From DATJPR01 sp035506295 (GTDB lineage Bacteria > Bacteroidota > Ignavibacteria > UBA10030 > UBA6906): a stretch of 13,811 bases of DNA. Both the position numbers and the translations under genes were made by a program. The number at the start of each line of letters is the position of its first letter. Positions within the stretch are counted from its first letter, which is position 1. Under the pieces are notes generated by a model, which was not told the origin of the DNA, searched no databases, and saw only the letters and a list, made by a program, of their open reading frames with translations. The stretch is taken from assembly GCA_035506295.1 (NCBI GenBank), contig DATJPR010000115.1:1-13811 (forward strand). The letters are read 5' to 3'. Positions 1 through 6,789 of the stretch are shown here, piece by piece.

Positions 1-842
1 TGCAAGCGAAGCCTGCTCCGGAATTCCATGGTCGTGTCTTTCCGAGTGATTGGCGAACGGCCCAGGGGTGAGGTGAGATACGGAATCAGCGGAAGGAGTT
101 CGGAAGGGAATTGGTGATCATCGGCGAGCACGGTGTAAGAGGAATCGTTGAAATCCACGGTGAGGCCGTACTCCGGCGATCCGGACCCCGCCTGCATGAA
201 TCGTTCGAACCGTGATCGGGGGAACATGCGGTTGGCTTCCCGAGTGATTTCTTCGCAACGTCGGAATGCTTCTTGAGAGAAAGAGGCGGAATAATAGGCG
301 ATCGGTCCCTCAGGCCGCCCCTCATGCACGGCAACGATCATTGAGCCCGCGCGCAATTCCAGGTCGTACTCGGGAGAGTCTCCCGGATTGCCCGAGGCCG
401 AGAATTGGATTTTTCGAAGATGGATGGTCGTGTCGGCGTGCAAGTGGATCAGCCGGATCTCGTGCGGCTCGTTTCTCCGTTGCAGGAACAGTGTGTCTTG
501 ATCCTGGGTCGCCCTCCCGAGCGTATCCAGGAGGTTATGGTAGAGATGGAGGACAAGCTCGCCGGACTTCCCGATCGTGAATCCGAACGGAGCACTGGGA
601 GGTTGAAAGAACGGTCCCTTCCATCCGTGGGGGTCCTGCGGCGAGGGATTTGCTCGGTAATCGCTCCAATCAGTGGGTGGCACATGGCCGATGAAGGAGA
701 GAGAATCCCGGCGGATGTCGAGATAGAGGGGTGTGTTGACTGCTGCCCACTGGCCGGAAAAATAGTCAGTCTGCGGGGGCTTCGAACATGCGGCGAGACC
801 CAGTGCAAGCAAGGAACATGCGATGAAGGTGAAGTGTTTCAT
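1..842 (-). CDS. Exported lipoprotein of unknown function (C-terminus cut by window edge)
   Basis: An uninterrupted frame of 280 codons starts at ATG 842-840 and runs off the left edge, so the C-terminus is missing. The N-terminus is a bacterial lipoprotein signal: MKHF, a hydrophobic stretch, then the lipobox LAAC with the modified cysteine at residue 19. The mature protein should therefore be lipid-anchored in the periplasm or outer membrane. Residues about 27-150 look beta-rich. Residues about 150-270 alternate strands with an amphipathic helix (SQEAFRRCEEITREANRMF). This strand-helix-strand layout resembles small DUF6438-type domains, but that is an impression from layout, not a family assignment. 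The Shine-Dalgarno is weak (AAAGAA directly upstream). It lies downstream of the RND remnant on the same strand, probably beyond a terminator. No catalytic motif was recognised. Confidence 0.8.
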   Translation of the reverse strand, partial: MKHFTFIACSLLALGLAACSKPPQTDYFSGQWAAVNTPLYLDIRRDSLSFIGHVPPTDWSDYRANPSPQDPHGWKGPFFQPPSAPFGFTIGKSGELVLHLYHNLLDTLGRATQDQDTLFLQRRNEPHEIRLIHLHADTTIHLRKIQFSASGNPGDSPEYDLELRAGSMIVAVHEGRPEGPIAYYSASFSQEAFRRCEEITREANRMFPRSRFERFMQAGSGSPEYGLTVDFNDSSYTVLADDHQFPSELLPLIPYLTSPLGRSPITRKDTTMEFRSRLRL

Positions 843-930
843 GATTCTTTGCGCCGCCAATTCCTGGTGTTTGGTGCCTCGATCCGGACGAGCTTCCTGA
901 TATTCCACCCGACGGGAGCTGCTGCCATGA

Positions 931-965
931 ACAAAACAGCAAAACAGCCCCCGCGATTCCCGGGC
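931..965 (-). terminator. Possible terminator of the decayed RND gene
   Basis: Read on the minus strand, a short GC hairpin (CCCG/CGGG around a 7-nt loop, within 948-965) begins a few bases after the stop of the RND remnant. A T-rich tract (TGTTTTGCTGTTTTG) follows. The position and T tract suit a Rho-independent terminator, but the stem is only 4-5 bp, so the call is weak. Confidence 0.35.
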
Positions 966-970
966 CTACT

Positions 971-1207
971 TTACTCCGCCTGTTGAAACATCCTGTAGAT
1001 CAACGAAAGACCAAATAAGAGAAGGATCCTTGACACCGACAATCCTTCAATCATCGCGATCGCGAGCGACCGTTGCATTTGCGCACCGGCCCCGAGACGA
1101 AGGGTCAGAGGGAACAGGGCCAGAACTGCGGCAAGGGTCGTCATCAGGATCGGGCTCGCTCGGACGCCGACATGTACTTCAGGTTTTGCAGCCACCAGCG
1201 ATATCAT
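971..1207 (-). pseudogene. C-terminal remnant of an RND efflux transporter
   Basis: This 78-codon frame encodes the last transmembrane helices of an RND pump and nothing else. The final 64 residues align without a gap to the C-terminus of the intact pump at 6790-9834, with about 36 identities counted by eye. Shared blocks include PILMTT, GAGAQMQ and LLLF. The ending (SLIYRMF) looks more like the usual RND tail 'LYRLF' than the intact copy does, so it probably derives from a different paralogue rather than a recent duplication. Family-conserved residues are replaced (for example the proline before the terminal LYR-like motif, and GG changed to EG). Upstream, the same frame stays open to at least about 1305, but that part does not look like RND sequence and the other roughly 900 residues are absent. 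The nominal ATG at 1207 is internal to the ancestral gene. It is almost certainly non-functional. Confidence 0.8.
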
Positions 1208-1801
1208 AAGTTGCCCGATGACAAAACCCCTTCCGACCGTCTCGTCCGGGCAGCCCAGCCTATCTCTCTTTCCAACGATGAGCCCTCCTGACGGACCGGT
1301 CGCTCATACAAGGAAAAGCTAAAGACAGTTGGGTGATAAGAGTCCCAAATCAAGGCAACAGCAATGGGAACTGAGGTACACAAAAGAAACTTCCACCCAA
1401 GTTCTACACCAAAACTGCCCGAATGATGGGCTACACCTCGACCCTCAGACTGCTTTCCCGGCGGGCAGGAAGGCAATTGCAATGTCCATCTCAAGGCTGA
1501 AATTCGACTAACATGGTACATCCCCTACGAAACGTGGCGTTGCCGTGAACAGCGGGACCTAAACTCTGGCAAATCTCTCCTGCCACATGGATTCTCTGTT
1601 GACGGAGAATCCCAAAGCGTCGACGATTGTAGAACTTACTTCGTTGATCAAGGGGTTCTCTACGAATTCGAGCGAGTATGCACACCTAACAATGTTCTTC
1701 CTGTGGCTCATGTTTTGTACTTGTTCTGCCGATAATATATATATGCCGAGGACAGTCCCGGCGAACTGGTACAAAGATCAACTTGAAAGGATGAGCGAAA
1801 A
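1208..1801. other. Gap with no convincing gene
   Basis: Only short, poorly coding open frames occur here on either strand (about 60-105 codons, no recognisable domain, no good ribosome site). The part nearest 1208 probably contains further decayed sequence attached to the RND remnant. The right end is AT-rich and includes a possible promoter for the small gene at 1802. No tRNA, repeat array or insertion-sequence end was recognised. Confidence 0.55.
1715..1743 (+). promoter_or_regulatory. Possible sigma-70 promoter of the small gene at 1802
   Basis: TTGTAC at 1715-1720 is separated by 17 bp from TATATA at 1738-1743, inside an AT-rich stretch about 60 bp before the small gene. The spacing is ideal, but the AT run allows several alternative -10 placements. 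Confidence 0.35.
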
Positions 1802-2020
1802 ATGCATGTCAATTCTGTAAGTCCGAATAGCTCGGTATCCCAAGCGTCGGGAGGAGCACAGCGGGAAGCACCGGTCAAACAGCAGCCAGCGGTAAAGAAG
1901 GACACGTTGGTCCTTTCGGAGAAGGCGAAAGATATGGCAGCGCTCAAAGCAGGAAAATCTGCTCAGGAAGAAATGACAGAATCCATCACAGCAAAAATGA
2001 AGGAAGGGGACACGCAATAA
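1802..2020 (+). CDS. Small hydrophilic protein, possibly FlgM-like
   Basis: This encodes 72 residues with no signal peptide or membrane segment. The N-terminal half is a Ser/Gln/Pro-rich, probably disordered segment. The C-terminal half is charged and should form helices (KDTLVLSEKAKDMAALKAG, then EEMTESITAKMKEG). The pattern 'disordered start, then D-x-L/V-x-L-S-x-x-A-K' recalls the anti-sigma-28 factor FlgM and similar small regulators. However, the match is short and no flagellar gene is in the window, so FlgM is only a suggestion. An AAAGGA Shine-Dalgarno-like sequence lies about 11 nt before ATG 1802. A second ATG at 1791 is in another frame and closes quickly. The gene ends directly at a long inverted repeat (2021-2112). 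Codon use and the lysine/glutamate-rich composition favour a real gene. Confidence 0.6.
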   Translation: MHVNSVSPNSSVSQASGGAQREAPVKQQPAVKKDTLVLSEKAKDMAALKAGKSAQEEMTESITAKMKEGDTQ

Positions 2021-2112
2021 GGGGCAGAGGTTCCGTGAACCTTAAGGAAACAAAGCCCTGGTTACGAGACACGGGATTTGTTCCTAGGAACTTCATCACG
2101 GAACCACGCCCC
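2021..2112. repeat. 92-nt imperfect inverted repeat, strong hairpin
   Basis: The left arm (2021-2058) and right arm (2073-2112) are near-complementary around a 14-nt loop (2059-2072). Both ends are GGGGC/GCCCC, followed by a perfect 10-bp block GGTTCCGTGA (2029-2038) against TCACGGAACC (2096-2105). After a small internal loop, AGGAA, CAAA and CCC blocks pair towards the tip. It begins at the base after the stop codon of the small gene and lies between two convergent genes. No T-run follows on either strand, so it is not a standard Rho-independent terminator. A structured 3' RNA element, a bidirectional terminator-like structure or a MITE/REP-type element are all possible. No target-site duplication longer than AA is evident. 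Confidence 0.8.
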
Positions 2113-2168
2113 AAGAACAATTGAATCGAGGGATCTTGCCGATCTGCCAAGCACTGCAGTGGAATTGC

Positions 2169-2672
2169 CTAATCGTTCTTTTCGGCCTTCTTTGTTGCCC
2201 CGAGGTGCTTATCCTCCTTGATCTTGCCACTGCCATCAATAACAATTTCATGACGGGCCTTGCCTGAGAGGATCACCAATTCATAGTTGGTCGTAGATTC
2301 GCGCGTCGATGTCTCAGCCCGCAACACCTTGCAGTTCGGATAAGATCTCTCCAATCCCTCCTTTACGGCAGCTGGAAGCGTTGACGCCTTCACTGATTCT
2401 TCGATCTCTGAGGCCTTTCCATCTTCCGTATATAAGATGTCTCGATGGACGGACCCCTCTAGGCTCTCGATTTCGTAATACGTGACGCCGTGTTCCACCT
2501 CTGACGATGCAGCTTTCGCCTCTGCGTGAGGATATGACTTGGCAAATGCTTCTCGAACCGCAGGTGGAACGTCCTTGAGTGCAATCTTCTTCTCCCCTTG
2601 CGCATTGGCTCCCATCACAAAGCAGAGGACGAGGACCGGAAGGATCCCATACACACAGTGTGGTGTTTTCAT
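2169..2672 (-). CDS. Exported PepSY-like protein with two tandem repeats
   Basis: This encodes 167 residues with a Sec signal peptide (hydrophobic core about residues 8-22, likely cleavage after ANA at 24), so it is periplasmic or secreted. The mature part is a tandem duplication. Residues about 34-92 and 98-156 each read 'P-x-A-V-x-E-x-x-x-x-S-Y-P', then strands, then a D/G-rich turn and K-I/S-E/K-E-D/E. This is the PepSY-like fold found in small periplasmic proteins of Bacteroidota and relatives. Members are thought to bind peptides or modulate secreted enzymes, and the exact function is unknown. The tail is Lys/Glu-rich. Start ATG 2672-2670 is supported by AAGGAG (complement at 2682-2687) eight bases upstream. 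An AT-rich TATATT (complement 2712-2717) could be a -10, without a clear -35. Confidence 0.85.
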   Translation of the reverse strand: MKTPHCVYGILPVLVLCFVMGANAQGEKKIALKDVPPAVREAFAKSYPHAEAKAASSEVEHGVTYYEIESLEGSVHRDILYTEDGKASEIEESVKASTLPAAVKEGLERSYPNCKVLRAETSTRESTTNYELVILSGKARHEIVIDGSGKIKEDKHLGATKKAEKND

Positions 2673-3311
2673 CGTTGCATTCTCCTTGAGTGCTGCTGAT
2701 CATGAGACCGTAATATATCATCGGAAGATGAAGCGAAGGTGAAAAGACGCTAATCGTTTGCGGGGTCGCAATTGTTCCGCTCGCCACCATCTGCCCTTGG
2801 CGATCAAAAAAGACCGATTCACGGATATGCCGATACCGCCCCAGCCAAACATCGGCGGCAAGATCAAATGCGATATTCACCCAGCTCACACCGAGCGCCG
2901 CGATGATTCCATAACGTACAGGTTTGATAGCGCTGTCTGGAATGTTTTCGGCTACCACTGCTATCGTGGCAGTTGCAGTCGGTATACGGCCAGAGGGAGA
3001 CGAGCAGTATCTCGGTTGATTACCGAGAAACCTGGCATGATAGGGGAAAGGCCGCCATAGATTGGACCCGATGGTTCGGATCATTGTTCCTGGGTGCATG
3101 GAAATCCTTCAGCTTTCGGCAAAAAACTCTTGTATATAGGATCAATGCCACATTCAGCAGTGGTTTTTCATTCCCCTTTCATCTTCTCCCACTAACTTAG
3201 GAGGCGGGATTCGCTTCAGATTTTCAGGGAATGTGAGGCTGCGGTACAATAGATCGTCTCAGTGTACCGTTTCTTCATCATTCTGATTTTGAACCATAAT
3301 CAAGGAGATCG
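2673..3311. other. Divergent intergenic region with a possible gene remnant
   Basis: This 639-bp gap separates the divergent PepSY-like and beta-propeller genes. On the minus strand, about 3099 down to 2745 has protein-like codon use in one frame, including a hydrophobic patch (RYGIIAALGVSWVNIAFDLA) and a following charged segment. An AAGGA lies before an ATG at 3099. The frame then runs on for about 360 bp inside the PepSY-like gene in a different register, which a real gene would not be expected to do. I read it as either a decayed gene or chance, and no family was recognised. The right part, 3121-3311, is AT-richer and should hold the promoter and leader of the beta-propeller gene. Confidence 0.4.
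3242..3269. promoter_or_regulatory. Inverted repeat, possible operator upstream of the beta-propeller gene
   Basis: A perfect 7-bp inverted repeat, CGGTACA at 3242-3248 and TGTACCG at 3263-3269, has a 14-bp spacer. The half-site centres are 21 bp apart, about two helical turns, which suits binding by a dimeric regulator. It lies about 45 bp before the ATG at 3312, where a promoter is expected. No confident -35/-10 pair could be placed. Confidence 0.4.
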
Positions 3312-4340
3312 ATGATGAAAGCTTTGTGCTCTGTGGCGATAGTTCTGATGATTGCGACCGGAGTTGTCTTTGGTCAGGGGAACATGGGCTATCATGTTGT
3401 CAAGAAGGCCATGATCGGCGGCGATGGATTCTGGGACTATCTTTACGCGGACAGTCCGGCCCGCCAGTTATATGTGTCGCACGGCGATCATGTCGTCGTC
3501 GTGAACATGGACGAACTCAAGGTCGTTGGCGAGATCCCGCACACCGACGGCGTGCATGGCGTCGCGGTTGCGCCCGAGTTCAATCATGGGTTCACGAGCA
3601 ACGGACGCTCGTCGACGGTGACAATATTCGATCTAAAGTCACTGAAGGTCATCAAGGAAGTTCCTGTGACCGGAAAAAATCCTGATGCCATTCTTTATGA
3701 TCCGTTCTCGAAACAGCTGTTCACGTTCAACGGACGCAGCGCAGATGCAACGGTTCTGGACCCGTCGACGGGAGACACCTTGGCGACGATTGCTCTGGGC
3801 GGTAAACCTGAATTTGGCGTGACGGACCTTCAGGGACATGTCTATGTCAACATTGAAGACAAGAGCGAAATCGCCTGTATTGACGCGAAAGGACATCGAG
3901 TCGTTGCCCGGTGGTCCATAGCTCCCGGTGAATCACCTTCAGGTCTGGCAATGGATGTGGCCAACCACCGGCTGTTCTCCGTATGCGAAAACGGAATGAT
4001 GGTCGTCTCCGATCCGGAGAGCCATAAGGTCGTGGCCAAAGAGCCGATCGGGGAGGGCCCTGATGCGTGCAAATTCGATCCTGAGACTCATATGGTCTTC
4101 AGCTCCAATGGTGAAGGAACCATCACCGTGATCCATGAAGAGACTCCGGACAAATTTGTTGTCGTGGAAAACGCGAAAACGGAGCCGCGGGCACGGACCA
4201 TGGAGATTGACACAAAGACACACGCGTTGTTCACGGTGACGGCGCAATTTGGTGAAGCCCCCCAGCCCACCGCGGAACACCCTCGGCCGCGACCGCCCAT
4301 GGTGCCGAATACCTTCGTTCTCCTCGAACTGGAGAAATAG
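3312..4340 (+). CDS. Exported YVTN/YncE-like beta-propeller protein
   Basis: This encodes 342 residues with a signal peptide (about 1-21, ending VFGQG), so it is periplasmic or secreted. The mature protein is built of repeated blades with the YVTN/YncE-family rhythm, 'lyVsh-dhvvVvnmdelkvVgeIp...gvhGvavapefnhgFtsNg'. At least six such units can be traced to about residue 305. Recurrent motifs are F/VSSNGxxxTV/IT, G-x-x-P-D-A and D-P-x-T/S. This fits a seven-bladed propeller. A short proline-rich insertion (PRPRPPMVP) precedes the last strand. Family members bind ligands or act as scaffolds, and no catalytic residues are evident. Start: a strong AAGGAG (3302-3307) precedes ATG 3312. ATG 3315 is an in-frame alternative. 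Whether it belongs functionally with the efflux operon 180 bp downstream is unknown, because that operon has its own promoter. Confidence 0.9.
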   Translation: MMKALCSVAIVLMIATGVVFGQGNMGYHVVKKAMIGGDGFWDYLYADSPARQLYVSHGDHVVVVNMDELKVVGEIPHTDGVHGVAVAPEFNHGFTSNGRSSTVTIFDLKSLKVIKEVPVTGKNPDAILYDPFSKQLFTFNGRSADATVLDPSTGDTLATIALGGKPEFGVTDLQGHVYVNIEDKSEIACIDAKGHRVVARWSIAPGESPSGLAMDVANHRLFSVCENGMMVVSDPESHKVVAKEPIGEGPDACKFDPETHMVFSSNGEGTITVIHEETPDKFVVVENAKTEPRARTMEIDTKTHALFTVTAQFGEAPQPTAEHPRPRPPMVPNTFVLLELEK

Positions 4341-4353
4341 GTCTGCGTGAATT

Positions 4354-4370
4354 TCCGCCTTGTCCGCCTT
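4354..4370 (+). promoter_or_regulatory. Short tandem repeat upstream of the efflux promoter, possible regulator site
   Basis: TCCGCCTT occurs at 4354-4361 and again at 4363-4370, a 9-bp period, ending 11 bp before the -35 of the efflux promoter. OmpR-family regulators usually bind direct repeats near this position, generally with 10-11 bp periods. The period here is slightly short, so this is a candidate only. Confidence 0.35.
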
Positions 4371-4381
4371 CTTGCAGGCTC

Positions 4382-4410
4382 TTGAATGGCGATGAATATT
4401 GGCCTATACT
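4382..4410 (+). promoter_or_regulatory. Sigma-70-type promoter of the efflux operon
   Basis: TTGAAT at 4382-4387 and TATACT at 4405-4410 are separated by exactly 17 bp, one or two mismatches from the TTGACA/TATAAT consensus in each box. The transcription start would be about 4417, giving a leader of about 100 nt before the TolC-like start at 4520. It is the best promoter match seen in the window. Confidence 0.6.
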
Positions 4411-4439
4411 GTGCCTACCACTCCGAAAGCCCCGGCGTT

Positions 4440-4471
4440 GGCGCGGGCTCAACCCCGCGCCTGCCGCAGGC
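4440..4471 (+). promoter_or_regulatory. Two overlapping GC-rich hairpins in the efflux leader
   Basis: Hairpin 1 is a perfect 8-bp stem: GGCGCGGG (4440-4447), loop CTCAAC, CCCGCGCC (4454-4461). Hairpin 2 is GCCTG (4459-4463), loop CCG, CAGGC (4467-4471). They share bases 4459-4461, so they cannot both form fully. No T-run follows directly. They could regulate the efflux mRNA, terminate read-through from the upstream gene, or be a REP-like element. Confidence 0.55.
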
Positions 4472-4519
4472 CGCTTCCACACTTTTAAAATCCACTATCG
4501 ACCGGAATGCACAACGCAT

Positions 4520-5794
4520 ATGGAATTTGCGCGGACTCGTCGGACGCTCTTCTTCATCCTCCTCTTCATCGGGAGCGTGCAGCTCTACGCACAGGTTAAG
4601 CCGCTTTCCCTGTCTGAGTATCTGAGCGCCGCACTCAAGAACCACCCGTTGCTGAGTTCAGCGGAGCAGGCCAGGACGTCCGCGCTCTACGGCAGCCGGG
4701 CCGTTCAGCAGGCGTACTATCCGCAGATCGGGGTGGCTTCGCATTTCCTCACGGCACCCGGTTACGACGAGGCCGTGACGAATGGCGGCGAAATCGGCGT
4801 CCAGATCAATGCCTCCTACCTGCTCTATGACGGCGGTGCCAGATCGTACGAAATCCAAAAAGCGGGGATTGGCGTCAATGCGGGGTCGTTGAACCAGGAT
4901 CGGACGAGGGCGGATGTCATCTTCTCCGTGTCGACGGCCTTTGTGGCGGCAGTGAAGGAGAAACGGGAGCTGGAGGTGGTCGAACAGGATTTCGATCAAG
5001 TCCGCGACTACCTTCAACTGGTCAGGCAACTCCATGCTGCCGGTCAAGGGGACGAAATAGACGTCCTCAAGACAACGGTCGAGCTGAACAATGTCATGAT
5101 CGATGTCGATGCCCGGAAGACCACTTACAGTAACTCCCTGCTGTCGCTTGCGCAGGCCGCGGGGTTGCCGATGGTCGACGTGACGGACGTCGATACCGCG
5201 TTTCAAGTGCCCGCCTACGACACCGCCTTCTTCGCAAATGGGAACATCGACCTGGCCTCGCAAGGCCTGCAGCTCAGGCAAGCCGAGCTTGATGCCCAGA
5301 TCGTCGGAGCGAAGTTGCGGCCCAACATCTCCATCGGCGCCGATGCCGGAGCGCTGACGTCCCTGCCGAATATCCGGCCCGGTCTTCCGAATGTCTTTGG
5401 GGCGTCTCTGGGACTTTCGGTGACATTTCCGCTCTTTACGTTTGGGTCCATTGAGAATGCCTATCGCGCGGCCGAGGCCAATGCAAAGAGCCTTTCGCTT
5501 CAGAGCGACTATGCACGAAGCGCGCTCGAGCTTGACTTCATCACCACGCGAAATTCCGTCGATCGGGCGAAATCCGGGATTGCCGCGTTGGAGCACAACC
5601 TGTTCGCTGCAACGCAAAACCTTCTTCTTTCGAAAGCCCGCTACGCCGGGGGGAGCGGTTTGAGCCTCGAAGTCCTGGATGCGATCCGCATGGTGAATCA
5701 GATTCGGCTCGCGATCGAAGAGGCAAGATATCTGCAGGAGACGGGCATTGTCAAGTTGAGCAGACTCAATTATTCCGGAGTCCATCAAGAATGA
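4520..5794 (+). CDS. TolC-like outer-membrane efflux protein
   Basis: This encodes 424 residues, the outer-membrane channel of a tripartite efflux pump. The signal peptide is clear (MEFARTRRT, hydrophobic FFILLFIGSVQLYA, cleavage near YAQ). The mature protein shows the duplicated OEP layout: 'LSLSEYLSAALKNHPLL...QQAYYPQIGVAS' in the first half, and 'LRQAELDAQIVGAKLRPNISIGADAG' with 'GLSVTFPLFTFGSIENAYRAAEANA' in the second. Long helices with Ala/Gln heptads lie between them. The length is normal for the family. The frame is open from TTG 4382, but that codon is part of the predicted -35 box, so ATG 4520, directly before the signal peptide, is the better start. Its Shine-Dalgarno is poor. The stop overlaps the adaptor start (ATGA, 5791-5794), which indicates translational coupling. 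Confidence 0.92.
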   Translation: MEFARTRRTLFFILLFIGSVQLYAQVKPLSLSEYLSAALKNHPLLSSAEQARTSALYGSRAVQQAYYPQIGVASHFLTAPGYDEAVTNGGEIGVQINASYLLYDGGARSYEIQKAGIGVNAGSLNQDRTRADVIFSVSTAFVAAVKEKRELEVVEQDFDQVRDYLQLVRQLHAAGQGDEIDVLKTTVELNNVMIDVDARKTTYSNSLLSLAQAAGLPMVDVTDVDTAFQVPAYDTAFFANGNIDLASQGLQLRQAELDAQIVGAKLRPNISIGADAGALTSLPNIRPGLPNVFGASLGLSVTFPLFTFGSIENAYRAAEANAKSLSLQSDYARSALELDFITTRNSVDRAKSGIAALEHNLFAATQNLLLSKARYAGGSGLSLEVLDAIRMVNQIRLAIEEARYLQETGIVKLSRLNYSGVHQE

Positions 5795-6789
5795 CCATCC
5801 AACGCTCCGCCGTTCTGACGTGTATGTTGTGCGCCGCCGTGCTTGCCGGCTGTAATTCGAACAATGAAGAGAGTGAGGCTGAGGTCCGGCCCCGTGCGAG
5901 CGTGGAAGTCGCTTCGGCGACCCCGGGGACCATCGACAATCTCGTGCATGCCACCGGTTCGTTTCAGGTCCTTCGTGATGAGAAAGTGAAATCGACCATT
6001 ACCGGCAAAGTGGAGAACGTTCTTGTTCTCGAGGGAGATGCGGTGCACAAGGGCCAGATCCTGGCGATGATCCTCTCGCAGGAATCGAATGCGGCCATCG
6101 CCGGGGCCGAGCAGTTGCTCAGTCAGGCCTCGACGGAGGCCGAACGCGCTCGTGCCGAAACTACCTTGCAGTTGGCGCAGAGGACGGCGGCCGTTGCCAG
6201 GATCGCCGCACCGTTCGACGGTGCGATCGTGCACCGCTTTGTGACCGAAGGAGAACTCGTCACGCAGGGAAGCGATCTGGTCGAAATCATCGACCCCAAG
6301 ACGGAATATTTCATCGCAAATATTCCCGTCAACAGCGTGTCCTCGATCAAGACCGGCCAACAGGCCACTGTGATCATTCCCGCCTTGCATGTTCCCCCGA
6401 TCCGGGGAACCGTTCAGGCGATCAATCCCACGACGGATCCCAACAGCCAGAGTGTCCAGGTGCGGATCAGTCTCGGGGCGGTTTCGTCGCTTGTGACCGC
6501 AGGAACGTTCGGCAACGTGCAGATCAAGGTCGCACAGTTTCGTTCCGTGCTCCTCGTGCCAAAATCCGCGGTATTTCATGATGACGAGCTGGACCAGTAT
6601 GAAGTCTGGCGTATCCAGGGTGATTCTCTTGCCCTCATCACACGGGTGTCCGTCGGGGTCTCCGATACCTCGAACGTCGAAATTACGTCCGGGCTCAGGC
6701 CGGGTGACATTGTCGCGACAGTCGGAGGGTATGGTCTTCCGGATTCCACCCAGGTCACCGTTACTCCCAGGAACGAACACGCCGAATAG
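5791..6789 (+). CDS. RND periplasmic adaptor (membrane fusion protein), lipoprotein
   Basis: This encodes 332 residues of the HlyD/AcrA-type adaptor linking pump and channel. It begins with a lipoprotein signal whose lipobox is LAGC (Cys21), so it is probably tethered to the inner membrane by lipid. In order: beta-barrel start (about 35-60); first lipoyl half (TGKVENVLVLEGDAVHKGQ, about 71-89); a short alpha-hairpin rich in Ala/Glu (about 95-135); second lipoyl half (IAAPFDGAIVHRFVTEGELV, about 138-157); beta-barrel (about 165-245); and membrane-proximal domain with LLVPKSAVF and GLRPGDIVATVGGYGL. The hairpin is short compared with AcrA and close to the short-hairpin adaptors of many Bacteroidota. 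It overlaps the TolC-like gene by ATGA, and its TAG stop directly abuts the pump's ATG. No metal-binding N- or C-terminal extension (histidine- or methionine-rich) was seen. Confidence 0.93.
   Translation: MTIQRSAVLTCMLCAAVLAGCNSNNEESEAEVRPRASVEVASATPGTIDNLVHATGSFQVLRDEKVKSTITGKVENVLVLEGDAVHKGQILAMILSQESNAAIAGAEQLLSQASTEAERARAETTLQLAQRTAAVARIAAPFDGAIVHRFVTEGELVTQGSDLVEIIDPKTEYFIANIPVNSVSSIKTGQQATVIIPALHVPPIRGTVQAINPTTDPNSQSVQVRISLGAVSSLVTAGTFGNVQIKVAQFRSVLLVPKSAVFHDDELDQYEVWRIQGDSLALITRVSVGVSDTSNVEITSGLRPGDIVATVGGYGLPDSTQVTVTPRNEHAE

Noticed and set aside
1204..1521. A 105-codon minus-strand frame in the gap before the RND remnant
   Set aside because: It has no ribosome site, no recognisable domain and irregular composition, and it overlaps the remnant's frame.
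4382..4519. TTG start of the TolC-like protein 46 codons upstream
   Set aside because: The TTG belongs to the predicted -35 box, and the added residues would displace the signal peptide from the N-terminus.
4658..5788. A 376-codon minus-strand open frame opposite the TolC-like gene
   Set aside because: It is an antisense shadow of a gene with a clear signal peptide and OEP motifs.
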